The position numbers were made by a program, and so were the translations under genes. The notes beneath the pieces are model-generated. The model saw only the letters and a list, made by a program, of their open reading frames with translations, ran no database searches and was not told the DNA's origin. Shown one piece after another: positions 17,802 to 26,817 of a stretch of 64,000 nucleotides of DNA; position 1 is the first letter of the stretch, and every line of letters starts with the position of its first letter. Source of the DNA: Ornithinimicrobium pratense (lineage in GTDB: Bacteria; Actinomycetota; Actinomycetes; Actinomycetales; Dermatophilaceae); contig NZ_CP044427.1 in the NCBI RefSeq assembly GCF_008843165.1, forward strand, positions 1,488,001 through 1,552,000, in the 5' to 3' direction.

Positions 17802-19420
17802 CGGCGGGCGCTCCTCATCCGGATCTCCAGCATGGCCGCGAACCGTGCGTCAGCGTCACCGAGGTCGAGATCGGCGATCTCGGCAAGCCGGCGCAGCCGG
17901 TAGCGGAAGGTGTTGGGGTGGACGTGCACGCGCTTGGCCGCCAGCGCAACGTCGCCGAAGGCGTCCAGCCAGGCCGCCAGGGTGTCGACCAGGTGCGACT
18001 GGTTGTCCTCGTCGTGCTCGTGCAGGATGGCGATCGGACCGCGGGAGACGTCGTCGCGTGCGTCGGCCAGGTCCGCGAGGTCCATCAGCACCGTGTCCAC
18101 CGACACACTGCCGATCTGTGCGACCTGCGGTCGGTCGGAGCTGCGCCGCAGGAGTGCCCGCGATGCGCGGTCGGCCTGCGACCTGGCCCGGGGCAGGGCG
18201 TCGACGCCGTGCGCCGGGTCGCTGACGCCGATGACGGTGACGTGCTTGTCCGCGATGCGCAAGGCGAAGTCGTGGGCGATGGACTCGACCCGGCCCGGGT
18301 TGTCCGAGGGCACCAGGCCGTAGATGACCTTGCCGACGAGGGCCGCAGCGCTGCGCGGGCTGGAGGAGACCAGATGCACGGCCAGGGTGTCCGCGAGGCG
18401 GGTGCTGTCTGCCCGGTGCTCCGCCTCCCGCAGGCTCTCCGAGCCGGGCGTTGCCCCCTCGACCAGGCGGACTGCCACGACACAGACGGTGCTGGCCTGC
18501 AGACCCAGCCGGTCCAGGGCCTCGGCCGCGTTGGGCCCGCCCTCCAGGGCGGTGGAGACCAGGTCGGCGCGAAGGCGCCGCTCGACGTCGGCACCGGCCC
18601 GCAGCCGGAGCAGGTGCAGGGCCACGATGCTCGAGGCGTCCACCATCGCGCGGGTTCGGGCCTCGTCCAAAGGACCGGAGACCGCCGCCCAGATCGAGCC
18701 CAGCACCTCGTCCCCCGCCCGTACAGCCATGGCCACCCGCGGCTGGAAGAACGCATCATCGGGCTGACCGGGTTCGATGAAGACCGGCTCCGCAGAGCGG
18801 TAGAGCTGGGCGAAAACGCCCCGTTCGGCCAGCAGCGCAGCGAAGCGTTCGGGCACCTGCCGGCCCAGGATCGTCTCGATCCGGGAGGGGTCCGCCTCGT
18901 CCTGGGCCCCGGAGAAGGCCAGGACCTTGGAGCTGCGGTCCTCGATGGTGATGGGGGCCCCGAGCAGGGAGCCGATGGCGTTAGCCACGGAGAAGAGGTC
19001 ACCCGAGGGCAGGCCGCCGAGTGTCTCGGAGTCGACCCTGCCGAAGTCGTCCTGCGACAGCAGCGAGCCCAGCAGGGCCGCCAGCTGGCTCCAGGACGCG
19101 CCCCGCCTCAGCGTGAGCAGCGCCACCCCGGACTCCCGCACGGCAGCCTCCAGCTCGGGCGCGACCTCGACCGGACTGCGCACAACGATCGCGGTGGCGC
19201 CGGCGGCGCCAGCGAGCCCCAGGAGCGGGCGCACGTCCTCGCCGGTGACTCCGACCCCCAACAAGATCGCGTCCTCCCGGACGGGGGCGTCGTCCAACGG
19301 GTCGTGGATGACCACCGAGGAGACCTTCCGGTCCAGACCTCGGGTGATCACCTGGTCGGTGAAGGTGGCGCCGAGATCATCGAGGATGCGACCGAGCGTG
19401 GCGCGCGGTCTGCTGCTCAT
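17798..19420 (-). CDS. PucR-family transcriptional regulator
   Basis: About 540 residues. An N-terminal PucR domain (TFTDQVITRGLDRKVSSVVIHDPLD region) is followed by a GGDEF-like/CdaR-type middle domain and a C-terminal helix-turn-helix (AKRVHVHPNTFRYRLRRL). PucR/CdaR proteins usually activate nitrogen or amino-acid catabolism in response to a substrate. Start at 19420 was chosen because GGGAG lies nine bases before it; ATG 19441 is the alternative. It sits between the serine hydrolase and the D-aminoacylase and is the only regulator inside the 9.5-32.5 kb region, so it is the best candidate for its control. Confidence 0.85.
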   Translation of the reverse strand: MSSRPRATLGRILDDLGATFTDQVITRGLDRKVSSVVIHDPLDDAPVREDAILLGVGVTGEDVRPLLGLAGAAGATAIVVRSPVEVAPELEAAVRESGVALLTLRRGASWSQLAALLGSLLSQDDFGRVDSETLGGLPSGDLFSVANAIGSLLGAPITIEDRSSKVLAFSGAQDEADPSRIETILGRQVPERFAALLAERGVFAQLYRSAEPVFIEPGQPDDAFFQPRVAMAVRAGDEVLGSIWAAVSGPLDEARTRAMVDASSIVALHLLRLRAGADVERRLRADLVSTALEGGPNAAEALDRLGLQASTVCVVAVRLVEGATPGSESLREAEHRADSTRLADTLAVHLVSSSPRSAAALVGKVIYGLVPSDNPGRVESIAHDFALRIADKHVTVIGVSDPAHGVDALPRARSQADRASRALLRRSSDRPQVAQIGSVSVDTVLMDLADLADARDDVSRGPIAILHEHDEDNQSHLVDTLAAWLDAFGDVALAAKRVHVHPNTFRYRLRRLAEIADLDLGDADARFAAMLEIRMRSARR

Positions 19421-19511
19421 CCCGGTGGGCTCCCAGGGCATGGTGATGGGCTCGGACCGACCCGACGATAGCAACGACACCGTCAGGTCTGTCGGAGGGC
19501 CCGCGGCTGCG

Positions 19512-20891
19512 TTACGCAGGGTCACGCAGCGTCAGCCGCCCGCCGAAGTGCATGCCGGTGACCTGGCCGTCCTCGCCCCGCTGGAAAGAGCCGCGGTAGC
19601 CGGGGCTGCCGTCCTCGATGACGACGAACAGGTCGCCCTCCTCGTCCACCATCTTGATCGGGGTCGGCGGGCTCTCGAAGGCCTCAGCGGGTGCGCCGAC
19701 CATGTCGAGGAAGTCCTGCGTGGGGACGCTGTCGATCTGCAGACCCTCCTTGGTGGTGGTCACGGTCGAGACGAGGGAGATGTTGCGGTAGACGCCCTCG
19801 TACTCGGTCAGCGCCTCCGTGGGGCGGTCGGTGGCCTTCAGCTTCGGCCACTGCAGACCTAGGTACTCGGCGGTGGCGGCATGAACGATGGCGCGGTGCA
19901 GGTCGCCCCCGCCCGAGGAGTTGGTGAGCACGGCAATCCCGAAGCCACGGCTGGGGACCAGCTCGAGTGCGGACTGTTGGCCGATCGTGGTGCCGCCGTG
20001 GCCGACGACTTGGGTGCCGTCGACGTCCTGGATCAGCCAGCTGATCCCGATGGCGTCGCCCAGCGTGCTGCCGGGCGTGCGGATGGCGGGCACCTTCATC
20101 AGGTCCAGGGTCTCCTGCGGCAGGATGCGGGTGCCGTCCTGCGCGGTACCGTCGCCGAGGTGGAACTTCATCCAGGTGACCTGGTCGGTGATGGGGGCCG
20201 ACATCCCGCCGGCCGGGCCGCCACCCCGGGGCAGCGCCCATGGCCGGGCGACGGAGAACTCCTTGGTCTCTTCGTCCTGGAGGTGGCCCACGGCGAACCT
20301 CCGGGTGATCACGTCCTCGGCGAAGAAGAAGGTGCTCTCCATCCCGAGGGGCTGCAGGACCATCTCGGTCATCGCCTGGTCGAACGGTTTGCCGGTGACG
20401 ACCTCGATGATGCGGCCCGCGACGGACAGGGCCGAGTTGTTGTAGCTCATGCCGGCGCCGACGGGGAAGTCCTGCTTGAGCTTGGCCATGTGCTCGACGA
20501 AGTCCTCGAGCGCACGGTCGCCCCGCTCCGGGGTGCCGAGGAAGTCGCCGGACCAGCCGGCGGTGTGGTTGAGCAGGTTCTTGACCCGCACCGTCGCGGC
20601 GGCCTGCTCGTCGGCGACCTTGAACTCCGGCAGGTAGTCGCGCACGGGCGCCTCGAGGTCGACACGGCCCTGGTCGGCCAGCATCATGATCGCGGTGGCG
20701 GTGTACGTCTTGCCGGTGGAGCCGAACTGGAACAGGGTCTTGTCGTCGACGTCGAGGGGGTTCTCGATGTTCGTCACACCGTGGGTGGCGTAGGTGACCT
20801 CGCCGTCGAGGACCATGCCGACGGCCACGCCGGGCACGGGATGGGCGGCGACCTGCTCGTCGACGAGCTCCTGGAGTGTCTTGGTCATCAT
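19512..20891 (-). CDS. Beta-lactamase-fold serine hydrolase (class C / D-aminopeptidase-like)
   Basis: A 459-residue penicillin-recognising-fold hydrolase. Active-site motifs are Ser58-x-x-Lys61 (STGK), Tyr150-x-Asn152 (YNN) and HGG near residue 300. A C-terminal lipocalin-like beta-region of about 110 residues follows (YEGVYRN onward). There is no signal peptide, so it is cytoplasmic and unlikely to defend against beta-lactams; D-aminopeptidase or D-amino-acid-amide/esterase roles fit better. Its start (ATG ATG at 20891/20888, after AAAGGAA) overlaps the oppF stop. It is paralogous in fold to the C-terminal domain of the fusion at 9554-12892. Confidence 0.85.
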   Translation of the reverse strand: MMTKTLQELVDEQVAAHPVPGVAVGMVLDGEVTYATHGVTNIENPLDVDDKTLFQFGSTGKTYTATAIMMLADQGRVDLEAPVRDYLPEFKVADEQAAATVRVKNLLNHTAGWSGDFLGTPERGDRALEDFVEHMAKLKQDFPVGAGMSYNNSALSVAGRIIEVVTGKPFDQAMTEMVLQPLGMESTFFFAEDVITRRFAVGHLQDEETKEFSVARPWALPRGGGPAGGMSAPITDQVTWMKFHLGDGTAQDGTRILPQETLDLMKVPAIRTPGSTLGDAIGISWLIQDVDGTQVVGHGGTTIGQQSALELVPSRGFGIAVLTNSSGGGDLHRAIVHAATAEYLGLQWPKLKATDRPTEALTEYEGVYRNISLVSTVTTTKEGLQIDSVPTQDFLDMVGAPAEAFESPPTPIKMVDEEGDLFVVIEDGSPGYRGSFQRGEDGQVTGMHFGGRLTLRDPA

Positions 20892-21898
20892 GCGTTCCTT
20901 TCGGGTGGCGGGGCGAGCCCCGGGGGGAAGCTGGTGGAAGTGGTGAGAGCGGCTGCGCCCAGGGGTCTGGCGAAGTGGCAGGCGGCCCGGTGCCGTCGAC
21001 CGTCGGCCCCGGTGACCGGGTCCTCGGTGAGGCAGGCCGGCCGATCCAGCACCAAGGGGCCCACCGGGCAGCGCGGGTGGAAGCTGCACCCCGCGGGGAC
21101 GTGGTGGGGGTCGGCAGGCTCGGCGAAGCGGACCGGCTCGGGGGCGTTCGACTCCTCCAGCAGGGTGTCTCCCACCGAGAGCGTGGACTGCAGGAGCATG
21201 TGGGTGTAGGGGTGCTGCGAGTCGCTCATGAGCTCCTCGGTGGGGGAGCACTCGACGATCCTGCCCATGTACATCACCGCGATGACGTCGCTGACGTAGC
21301 GGACGACGGACAGGTTGTGGGAGATGAAGAGCATCGACAGCCCCAGGTCGGCGCAGACCTCCCGGACCAGGTTGAGCACCGCGCCCTGTACCGAGACGTC
21401 CAGCGCGCTGGTGATCTCGTCGGCGATGATGACGTCGGGACGTGCTGCCAGCGCACGGGCGACGGCGACCCGTTGACGCTGGCCACCGGACAGGCTCGCT
21501 GGCAGCCGCGAGGCGACCGATGGCTCGAGGTGGACCTGCTCGAGCAGCTCCTCGACGCGGGCTCGCCGCCCTGACCGCTCCCGCATTGCCTCGGCGATGC
21601 TCGCGCCGACGCTCATCCGGGGGTCCAACGCGCCGGAGGGGTCCTGGAAGATCATCTGCACCGGCCTGCGCCGGCCACGGGTCGGCACTGGGCGCCCCCC
21701 GAGAAGCACCTGGCCGCTGGCCACGGGGACCAGCCCCACCGCCGCCCGGCCGAGGGTGGACTTGCCGGACCCGCTCTCGCCCACCAGGCCCACCACGGAC
21801 CCCGGGGGGATGGCCAGGCTCACGTCCTGGACCGCCGTCATCGCGGCCGGCCCACGCCCGTACCGGACGGTGACGTCCACGAACTCCAGGCTCGTCAT
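20888..21898 (-). CDS. oppF: Oligopeptide ABC transporter ATP-binding protein
   Basis: A 336-residue ATPase of the OppF/DppF type. Walker A is GESGSGKST, the signature is LSGGQRQR, and Walker B is VIIADEITSALD. The C-terminal oligopeptide-transporter domain carries the cysteine-bearing CSFHPRCP and a later CHF. The ATG at 21898 overlaps the upstream ATPase stop as ATGA. It would energise peptide import with the second ATPase half encoded at 21895-22725. Confidence 0.9.
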   Translation of the reverse strand: MTSLEFVDVTVRYGRGPAAMTAVQDVSLAIPPGSVVGLVGESGSGKSTLGRAAVGLVPVASGQVLLGGRPVPTRGRRRPVQMIFQDPSGALDPRMSVGASIAEAMRERSGRRARVEELLEQVHLEPSVASRLPASLSGGQRQRVAVARALAARPDVIIADEITSALDVSVQGAVLNLVREVCADLGLSMLFISHNLSVVRYVSDVIAVMYMGRIVECSPTEELMSDSQHPYTHMLLQSTLSVGDTLLEESNAPEPVRFAEPADPHHVPAGCSFHPRCPVGPLVLDRPACLTEDPVTGADGRRHRAACHFARPLGAAALTTSTSFPPGLAPPPERNA

Positions 21899-22725
21899 AC
21901 GTGCATCTCCTGCTGCTCCTGGGTGACCGTGACCGGCCCCTGCTGCGGGTGGTGGCAGGCGACGCTTCCACCGGCCGGGGAGGGGGCAAGCGGCGGGTCC
22001 ACCTCCAGGCAGACCTGCGTCGCGAACGGGCAGCGGGCGGCGAACGAACAGCCCGGGGGGAGGTTGGCGGGGTGGGGCGGCCGGCCTGGGATCGTGGCCA
22101 GGGGGCGGGTGCGGTCGGTGTGCATGTCGGGCAGGGTGGCGAGCAAGCCGCGCGTGTAAGGGTGGGCGGGGCCGGCGGTCAGCCCGGCGACGTCGATGAC
22201 CTCCACGATCCGCCCGGCATACATGACCAGGACGCGGTCGCACATGGCGGAGATGACCGACAGGTCGTGGGAGATGAGCAGCAGGGCTGCGTCCTGCTCC
22301 CGCTGCGCGCGCTTGAGCATACGCAGGACCTGCTCCTGGACCGTGACGTCGAGGGCGGTGGTCGGCTCGTCGGCGATGATGAGCGCCGGCTCACCCATGA
22401 GGCCCATGGCGATCATCGCCCGCTGGCGCATGCCGCCGGAGAGCTCGTGGGGATACTGCTTGGCCCGGCGCTCGGGGGAGGGGATGCGCACGGCGCGCAG
22501 CCGGTCGACGGCCCGGTCCCAGGCGGCGCGGCGGCTGGCGCCCTGGTGCTCCCGGCTGTGCTCCGCCAGCTGGGTCCCGGTGCGCATAGTCGGGTTGAGT
22601 GAGCTCATCGGGTCCTGGAAGACCATCGTCAGGGACTGGCCGAGGTGCCGCCGACGGGTGGTGTCCGAGGCGGTGGTGAGCTCGTGCCCGTCGAGCTCGA
22701 GCCGGCGGGCTCGGGTGACGACCGG
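21895..22725 (-). pseudogene. C-terminal part of OppD-type ATPase, cut off from its N-terminus by a frameshift
   Basis: This frame encodes the second half of a peptide-transporter ATPase: the Q-loop (TMVFQDPMSSLNP), signature LSGGMRQR, Walker B LIIADEPTTALD, and the cysteine tail CSFAARCPF. It has no Walker A. That motif is in the other frame, inside the preceding gene. Homologous sequence starts at Pro (22725-22723), exactly where the permease-ATPase frame leaves the family alignment. One extra base in the C run (22724-22728, five bases) would join both as a single OppC-OppD fusion of about 655 residues. An internal ATG at 22626 cannot give a working ATPase. Sequencing error, natural inactivation or slippage are all possible. 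Confidence 0.8.
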
Positions 22726-23858
22726 GGGTCGGTCAGCTGGGACACGGCCATGGCGGTCAGGGTCTTGCCGGAGCCGGACTCGCCCACGATGCCGACGGCC
22801 TCGCCGCGGCCGACCACGAAGGTGAGGTCGCGGACGGGGGTGGCCACGGTGTCGTCGCCCAGGGGGATGGCGACGCTGAGCCCCTCGACGCGCAGCACGG
22901 CGTCCTCGGGGTCGGGTACGCGGTCATCCCGAACTTGGCGCTCGGCGCCGATGGCCTCGTCCACCAGACGGCGGGCGCGGACGGGGGACAGGGACACCCT
23001 GCGGCCCAGCAGCTGCGCCCCGGCCTCACCGGAGAGGTTGAAGGCCAGGCTGGCCAGCACGATGGCCAGGCCGGGGGCCAGGGCGGCGAGCGGGTTGGTG
23101 TAGATGGAGTTGAGCCCGTCGCTGAGCATCCGGCCCCAGTCGTAGTCGGGCAGCTGCACCCCCAGACCGAGGAAGGACAGGCCAGCGAAGGCGAGCAACG
23201 AGCTGCTGGCCGCCAGGGTGCCGTTGATGATCAGCGGCTCACCGATGTTGGGCAGCACGTGCCGGAACAGGATGCGGGCGCGGGAGATGCCCAGGGTGCG
23301 CGCGGCGCTGACGTAGTCGCGCCCGACGACGCCGGCCGCCAGGGTGTAGGTGAGGCGGGCGAAGGCGGGTGTCATCGCGGTGCCGAGGGCCAGCACCGCA
23401 CCCTGGGGCCCGATGCCGAAGATGATGGCGAAGAAGAGCGCCAGCAACAGGCCCGGGAAGGCGACGAGGATGTCGATGAGCCCGGTGATGAGGCGTGCCA
23501 GGGGCGGGGGCGCCAGCGCGGCCATGCACCCCACGACGATCCCGATCGCCATACCCATCGCGGTGGCGGCCAGGGCCAGCCCGATGGACAGGCGGGTCGC
23601 GACGAGGACCCGGGCCAGGATGTCGCGGCCCAGCGCGTCGGTGCCGAAGGGGTGGTCGGGGGTGGGGCCTGAGCCCAGCGCGTCGAAGTTGTTGGTGCTC
23701 GCGACCTCGCCCCAGATCGTCGGGCCGAAGAGGAGGAGGAAGAGGATGAGGAGGTTGACGACCAGCGCAGCCAGACCGAGCGGGCTGACCAGCATGCGTC
23801 GCATGCTGGTGCCGCGGCCCTGCCTGCGGACCGGACGTTGGGGCAGCATCGTGCTCAT
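22629..23858 (-). CDS. oppC: Oligopeptide ABC permease (OppC/DppC) fused to the N-terminus of an OppD-type ATPase; frameshifted
   Basis: Residues about 1-300 are a complete DppC-type permease: DALGRDILARV, then about six membrane segments and the EAA-like loop ARTLGISRARILFRHVLPN. The frame then runs on into an ATPase N-terminus with Walker A GESGSGKTLT near residue 365. After AVSQLTDP the sequence turns into low-complexity Ser/Pro/Gly and stops at 22629, while the ATPase continues in another frame. Permease-ATPase fusions of this kind are known in actinobacteria. The ATG at 23858 overlaps the oppB stop as ATGA. The permease part should be intact even if the frameshift is real. Confidence 0.85.
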   Translation of the reverse strand: MSTMLPQRPVRRQGRGTSMRRMLVSPLGLAALVVNLLILFLLLFGPTIWGEVASTNNFDALGSGPTPDHPFGTDALGRDILARVLVATRLSIGLALAATAMGMAIGIVVGCMAALAPPPLARLITGLIDILVAFPGLLLALFFAIIFGIGPQGAVLALGTAMTPAFARLTYTLAAGVVGRDYVSAARTLGISRARILFRHVLPNIGEPLIINGTLAASSSLLAFAGLSFLGLGVQLPDYDWGRMLSDGLNSIYTNPLAALAPGLAIVLASLAFNLSGEAGAQLLGRRVSLSPVRARRLVDEAIGAERQVRDDRVPDPEDAVLRVEGLSVAIPLGDDTVATPVRDLTFVVGRGEAVGIVGESGSGKTLTAMAVSQLTDPRSSPEPAGSSSTGTSSPPPRTPPVGGTSASP

Positions 23859-24865
23859 GCCGCCTCCCGGATGGTGGAGCGCGGGTCGAGCAGCGCCAGG
23901 GTGAGGTCGACCGCGAGGTTGATGAGCAGCACCATCGTGCCGTAGACCAGCACGATGCCCTGGACCATCGGGTAGTCCTTGGCCAAGATTGAGCTGACCA
24001 TAGTCGGGCCCAGTCCCGGCCAGGCGAAGATGGTCTCGACCAGCACCGATCCCACGACGAGTCCGGCGAGCAGGAGCCCGGAGACGGTCAGGGTCGCGGT
24101 CACGGCGTTGGGCAGGGCGTGCCGCAGGTAGATCCGGCCGGCGCGCAGACGTTTGGCCCGGGCCGTGCGGATGAAGTCCTGGCCGAGCACGCCGAGCACC
24201 TCAACCCGGACCAGGCGGGAGAGCGCCATCGCCGAACCGAGCGTCATCGCCGCGACCGGCAGCACGTAGGACGAGGGCCCCGCCTTGCCGGCGATCGGCA
24301 GCACCCCGAGGTTGACCGCGAAGAGGTAGACCAGCAACACCGAGAGCAGGAACTCGGGGACGGCCGAGACGACCATCGAGCCGGAGGTGAAGCCCAGCTC
24401 CAGCGGCCGGCGGCGCCCGTCCCGGGTGAGGATGGCCATCAGCAGACCCAGCGGGACGGCGATGAGGGTGACGGCCAGGAAAGCCAGCAGCGCGAGGGAC
24501 AGGGTGTTGGGCAGCCGTTGGCTGATGGTGTCGATGACCGGGAGCCGGTTGAGCATCGAGACGCCGAAGTCGCCCCGGCTCAGGTCTGCCAGGTAGCTGC
24601 CGTACTGGACGTGCAGCGGGTCATTAAGCCCGAGCGTCTCACGCTGGCGCTCGACCAGGTCCTGCGGCGCGGTCAGCCCCAATGCGTTGCGGACCGGGTC
24701 ACCGGGGATCAGGTGCAGCAGGAGAAAGGCGAAGGTGACGAGCAGCCACAGCGAGAAGACAAAACGGCTGAGCCTGCGCACCAGGAAGACTACCCAGGGG
24801 TTGAGGCTGGGTGCGGCCACCCGGGGACCGTCTGCTGTCACGGCGCTCCCGGCGTGGTGGCTCAT
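23855..24865 (-). CDS. oppB: Oligopeptide ABC transporter permease
   Basis: A 336-residue OppB/DppB-type permease with about six membrane segments. The first segment is FVFSLWLLVTFAFLLLHLIPGDP, a family hallmark (the short form LIPGDP is decisive), followed by ERQRETLGLNDPLHVQY and the EAA-like loop ARAKRLRAGRIYLRHALPN. The ATG at 24865 has only a weak ribosome site (AAGG); the longer upstream frame lacks family similarity. It pairs with OppC to form the peptide channel. Confidence 0.88.
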   Translation of the reverse strand: MSHHAGSAVTADGPRVAAPSLNPWVVFLVRRLSRFVFSLWLLVTFAFLLLHLIPGDPVRNALGLTAPQDLVERQRETLGLNDPLHVQYGSYLADLSRGDFGVSMLNRLPVIDTISQRLPNTLSLALLAFLAVTLIAVPLGLLMAILTRDGRRRPLELGFTSGSMVVSAVPEFLLSVLLVYLFAVNLGVLPIAGKAGPSSYVLPVAAMTLGSAMALSRLVRVEVLGVLGQDFIRTARAKRLRAGRIYLRHALPNAVTATLTVSGLLLAGLVVGSVLVETIFAWPGLGPTMVSSILAKDYPMVQGIVLVYGTMVLLINLAVDLTLALLDPRSTIREAA

Positions 24866-24959
24866 CGGTGCAGGCCTTCTTTCTGACGGGTGGCGGTATG
24901 TGGGCGTGGGCGGGGGATAGAGGGGCGGGCCGGCCGGGCTGCCCGGCCGCCCCAGGACG

Positions 24960-26606
24960 TCACTGGGTGGACCGGATCGAGGACCCGTCGATCTCGCCGC
25001 TGGCGGCATCGAGGGTGACGCCGTTCAGGTAGTTGGAGGCGACGATGTCGAACATGGGGGCGACGTCAACGTTCTGGATCAGGGCGGTCTCCGCCTCGAT
25101 CCACAGAGCGCAGGCCGCCTCGATCTCACCCTGGACGTTGGCCTCGGCACTCTTGGCCGTGTAGGTCTCGTTGTCGATGTGGGCGAAGTTGGTGCCGTCG
25201 GGGGCGGCCGGCCCGGAGAGGAAGGCGAGCAGCTGCGAGGGCAGGTCGACGGTGACCGGAATCCACCCGGCGTCCCAGTCGCCGGAGGCGAAGAGGACCT
25301 CGTTGAGCTGGGTCGCGGCGATCGTGGACGGGCTCATCTCGGCCCCGACCTCGCGCCACTGCTGGGAGAGCAGCTCGGCGGCCGCCGCCAGCTCGTCGCC
25401 GCCGCGCTGGGCGAAGATGAACTTCAGGCTGAGCCGGTTGCCGTCCTTCTCCCGGATCCCGTCGGCGCCGCGGACCCAGCCGGCGTCGTCGAGCATCGCG
25501 TTGGCGGCCTCGACGTTGTAGGCGGGCAGGTTGCCGCTGACGGTGTCGCCCGGGCACACCTTGGGCTCGAGGGTGACCAGGCCGGTGGAGACCTGGCCGG
25601 CTGCGCCGGCGCCCACGGCCGCGACCATCTCGATGTCGGTGGCCGCGATCAGGGCCTTGCGCACGGCGGGGTCGGCGCCGGGATGGCCGGGGCCCTGGTT
25701 GAAGAAGGTCTCCCCAAGGGGTGAGGCCGCGCCATACCGGTCCAGGCCCGCGGCCTGCACCCGCTCCTCGTCGCCGGGGCTGACACCGGCGATGTTGACC
25801 TCACCGGCGAGCAGCAGGTTGGCGGTCGTGGTCATGTTGGGAATGACGCGGAAGACGAAGGTGTCAGGGACGCCCTCGCCCTCGAAGGGCTCCTGGCGCG
25901 GACCCCAGCTGTAGTCCTCGTTGCGGGCGAAGGTGTAGCTGTCGTTGGGCGCGGCCTCCTCCAGCACCCACGGGCCGGTGCCGGCGGTGGCCTGGGCCAG
26001 CGTCTCGCGGTCATCCAGGCCGGAGCGGCAGACCATGAAGACCGAGGTGAGGTTGCTCAGCAGGAAGGCGTTGGGGGCGCTGACCTCGACGGTGACCGTG
26101 CCGGCCTCGTCGTCGGCGCTGGCCGTGGCGTCTGTTGGCACCATGATGCCCAGCAGGGGGGATGCGTTCTCCGGGTCGGCGATGAAGGAGATGTTGTCCG
26201 CGGCATCGGTCGCGGTGAACGGCGTGCCGTCGGCGCAGGTCGCGTCCGGGTTGAGGCTGAAGGTCACCGACGTGGGGGTGACCTCCCACTCAGTGGCCAG
26301 GTTGGGCACGATCTCACCGTCCGGACTGGTGCGGACCAGTGAGTCGTAGGCCATCCGGCCCACGCCCCGGGTCACCTGCAGCACCGTCATGGCCGGGTCC
26401 AGGTTGCCGGGGTCGTCGCCGATGGCCATGGTGATCGTGCCCCCGGCCTCGCCAAGCTCGGCGGTGCCTGTCTCACCAGGGCTCTGGGTGGCGGCGCCGG
26501 TCCCATTGCCGTCGGGGGAGCCGGGGGAGTCGGAGCTGTTGCTGCACGCCGACAGCACGAGGGCTCCGCCCATGGCGATGGCGAGGAGCGGTCGAGTGGT
26601 GCGCAT
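24960..26606 (-). CDS. oppA: Peptide ABC transporter substrate-binding lipoprotein
   Basis: A 548-residue SBP_bac_5 (OppA/DppA) protein. The signal peptide ends in LVLSAC with lipidated Cys21, followed by a Ser/Gly/Pro-rich linker. The mature part shows the family pattern ALRKALIAATDIEMV-like segment (VRKALIAATD) and YNVEAANAMLDDAGW. The ATG at 26606 follows AGGAGG. It is the first gene of the leftward opp operon and would capture peptides outside the cell. A TCGTC-N6-GACGA dyad lies 61 nt upstream. The ligand cannot be read from sequence. Confidence 0.9.
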   Translation of the reverse strand: MRTTRPLLAIAMGGALVLSACSNSSDSPGSPDGNGTGAATQSPGETGTAELGEAGGTITMAIGDDPGNLDPAMTVLQVTRGVGRMAYDSLVRTSPDGEIVPNLATEWEVTPTSVTFSLNPDATCADGTPFTATDAADNISFIADPENASPLLGIMVPTDATASADDEAGTVTVEVSAPNAFLLSNLTSVFMVCRSGLDDRETLAQATAGTGPWVLEEAAPNDSYTFARNEDYSWGPRQEPFEGEGVPDTFVFRVIPNMTTTANLLLAGEVNIAGVSPGDEERVQAAGLDRYGAASPLGETFFNQGPGHPGADPAVRKALIAATDIEMVAAVGAGAAGQVSTGLVTLEPKVCPGDTVSGNLPAYNVEAANAMLDDAGWVRGADGIREKDGNRLSLKFIFAQRGGDELAAAAELLSQQWREVGAEMSPSTIAATQLNEVLFASGDWDAGWIPVTVDLPSQLLAFLSGPAAPDGTNFAHIDNETYTAKSAEANVQGEIEAACALWIEAETALIQNVDVAPMFDIVASNYLNGVTLDAASGEIDGSSIRSTQ

Positions 26607-26666
26607 GTCCAACCTCCTGGGGTCGTGGGGTGCAGACATCGTCGCCCTCGGTGCCCGGCCCCTTCA

Positions 26667-26682
26667 TCGTCCGATCCGACGA
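26667..26682. promoter_or_regulatory. Inverted repeat upstream of oppA, candidate shared operator
   Basis: TCGTC and GACGA are separated by CGATCC. This is the same core and spacing as the longer repeat at 12955-12976, and it lies at nearly the same distance from its start codon (61 versus 63 nt). Arms are short, so chance is not excluded. Confidence 0.4.
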
Positions 26683-26817
26683 GCGGGCGTGCCCGCGTTG
26701 GTCCACACGCACAGCAGGCCCCGTGCTGGAGCTCAGCGACCGTAGGCATGGGGCGCGAGTAGTTCGTCCGCTGTGTGGGACACGGTCAGAAACCGCAGGC
26801 CGTGACCGGCCCGTCCG

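Noticed and set aside
17918..19471. A 517-codon open frame on the plus strand opposite the PucR gene
   Set aside because: It is antisense to a clear PucR gene, has low-complexity Gly/Arg/Gln composition and no recognisable motif. Long antisense frames are expected at this GC content. The same holds for 39130-41529 opposite the tricorn gene.
19512..20891. A beta-lactam resistance gene
   Set aside because: SxxK, YxN and HGG motifs are present, but there is no signal peptide, and the gene is locked into a peptide-import operon, so antibiotic resistance is unlikely.
22629..23858. Programmed ribosomal frameshifting in the OppC-OppD gene
   Set aside because: The C run is short, no stimulatory hairpin or upstream ribosome-site-like element is evident, and a simple one-base loss or sequencing error explains it equally well. 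Kept only as a frameshift observation.
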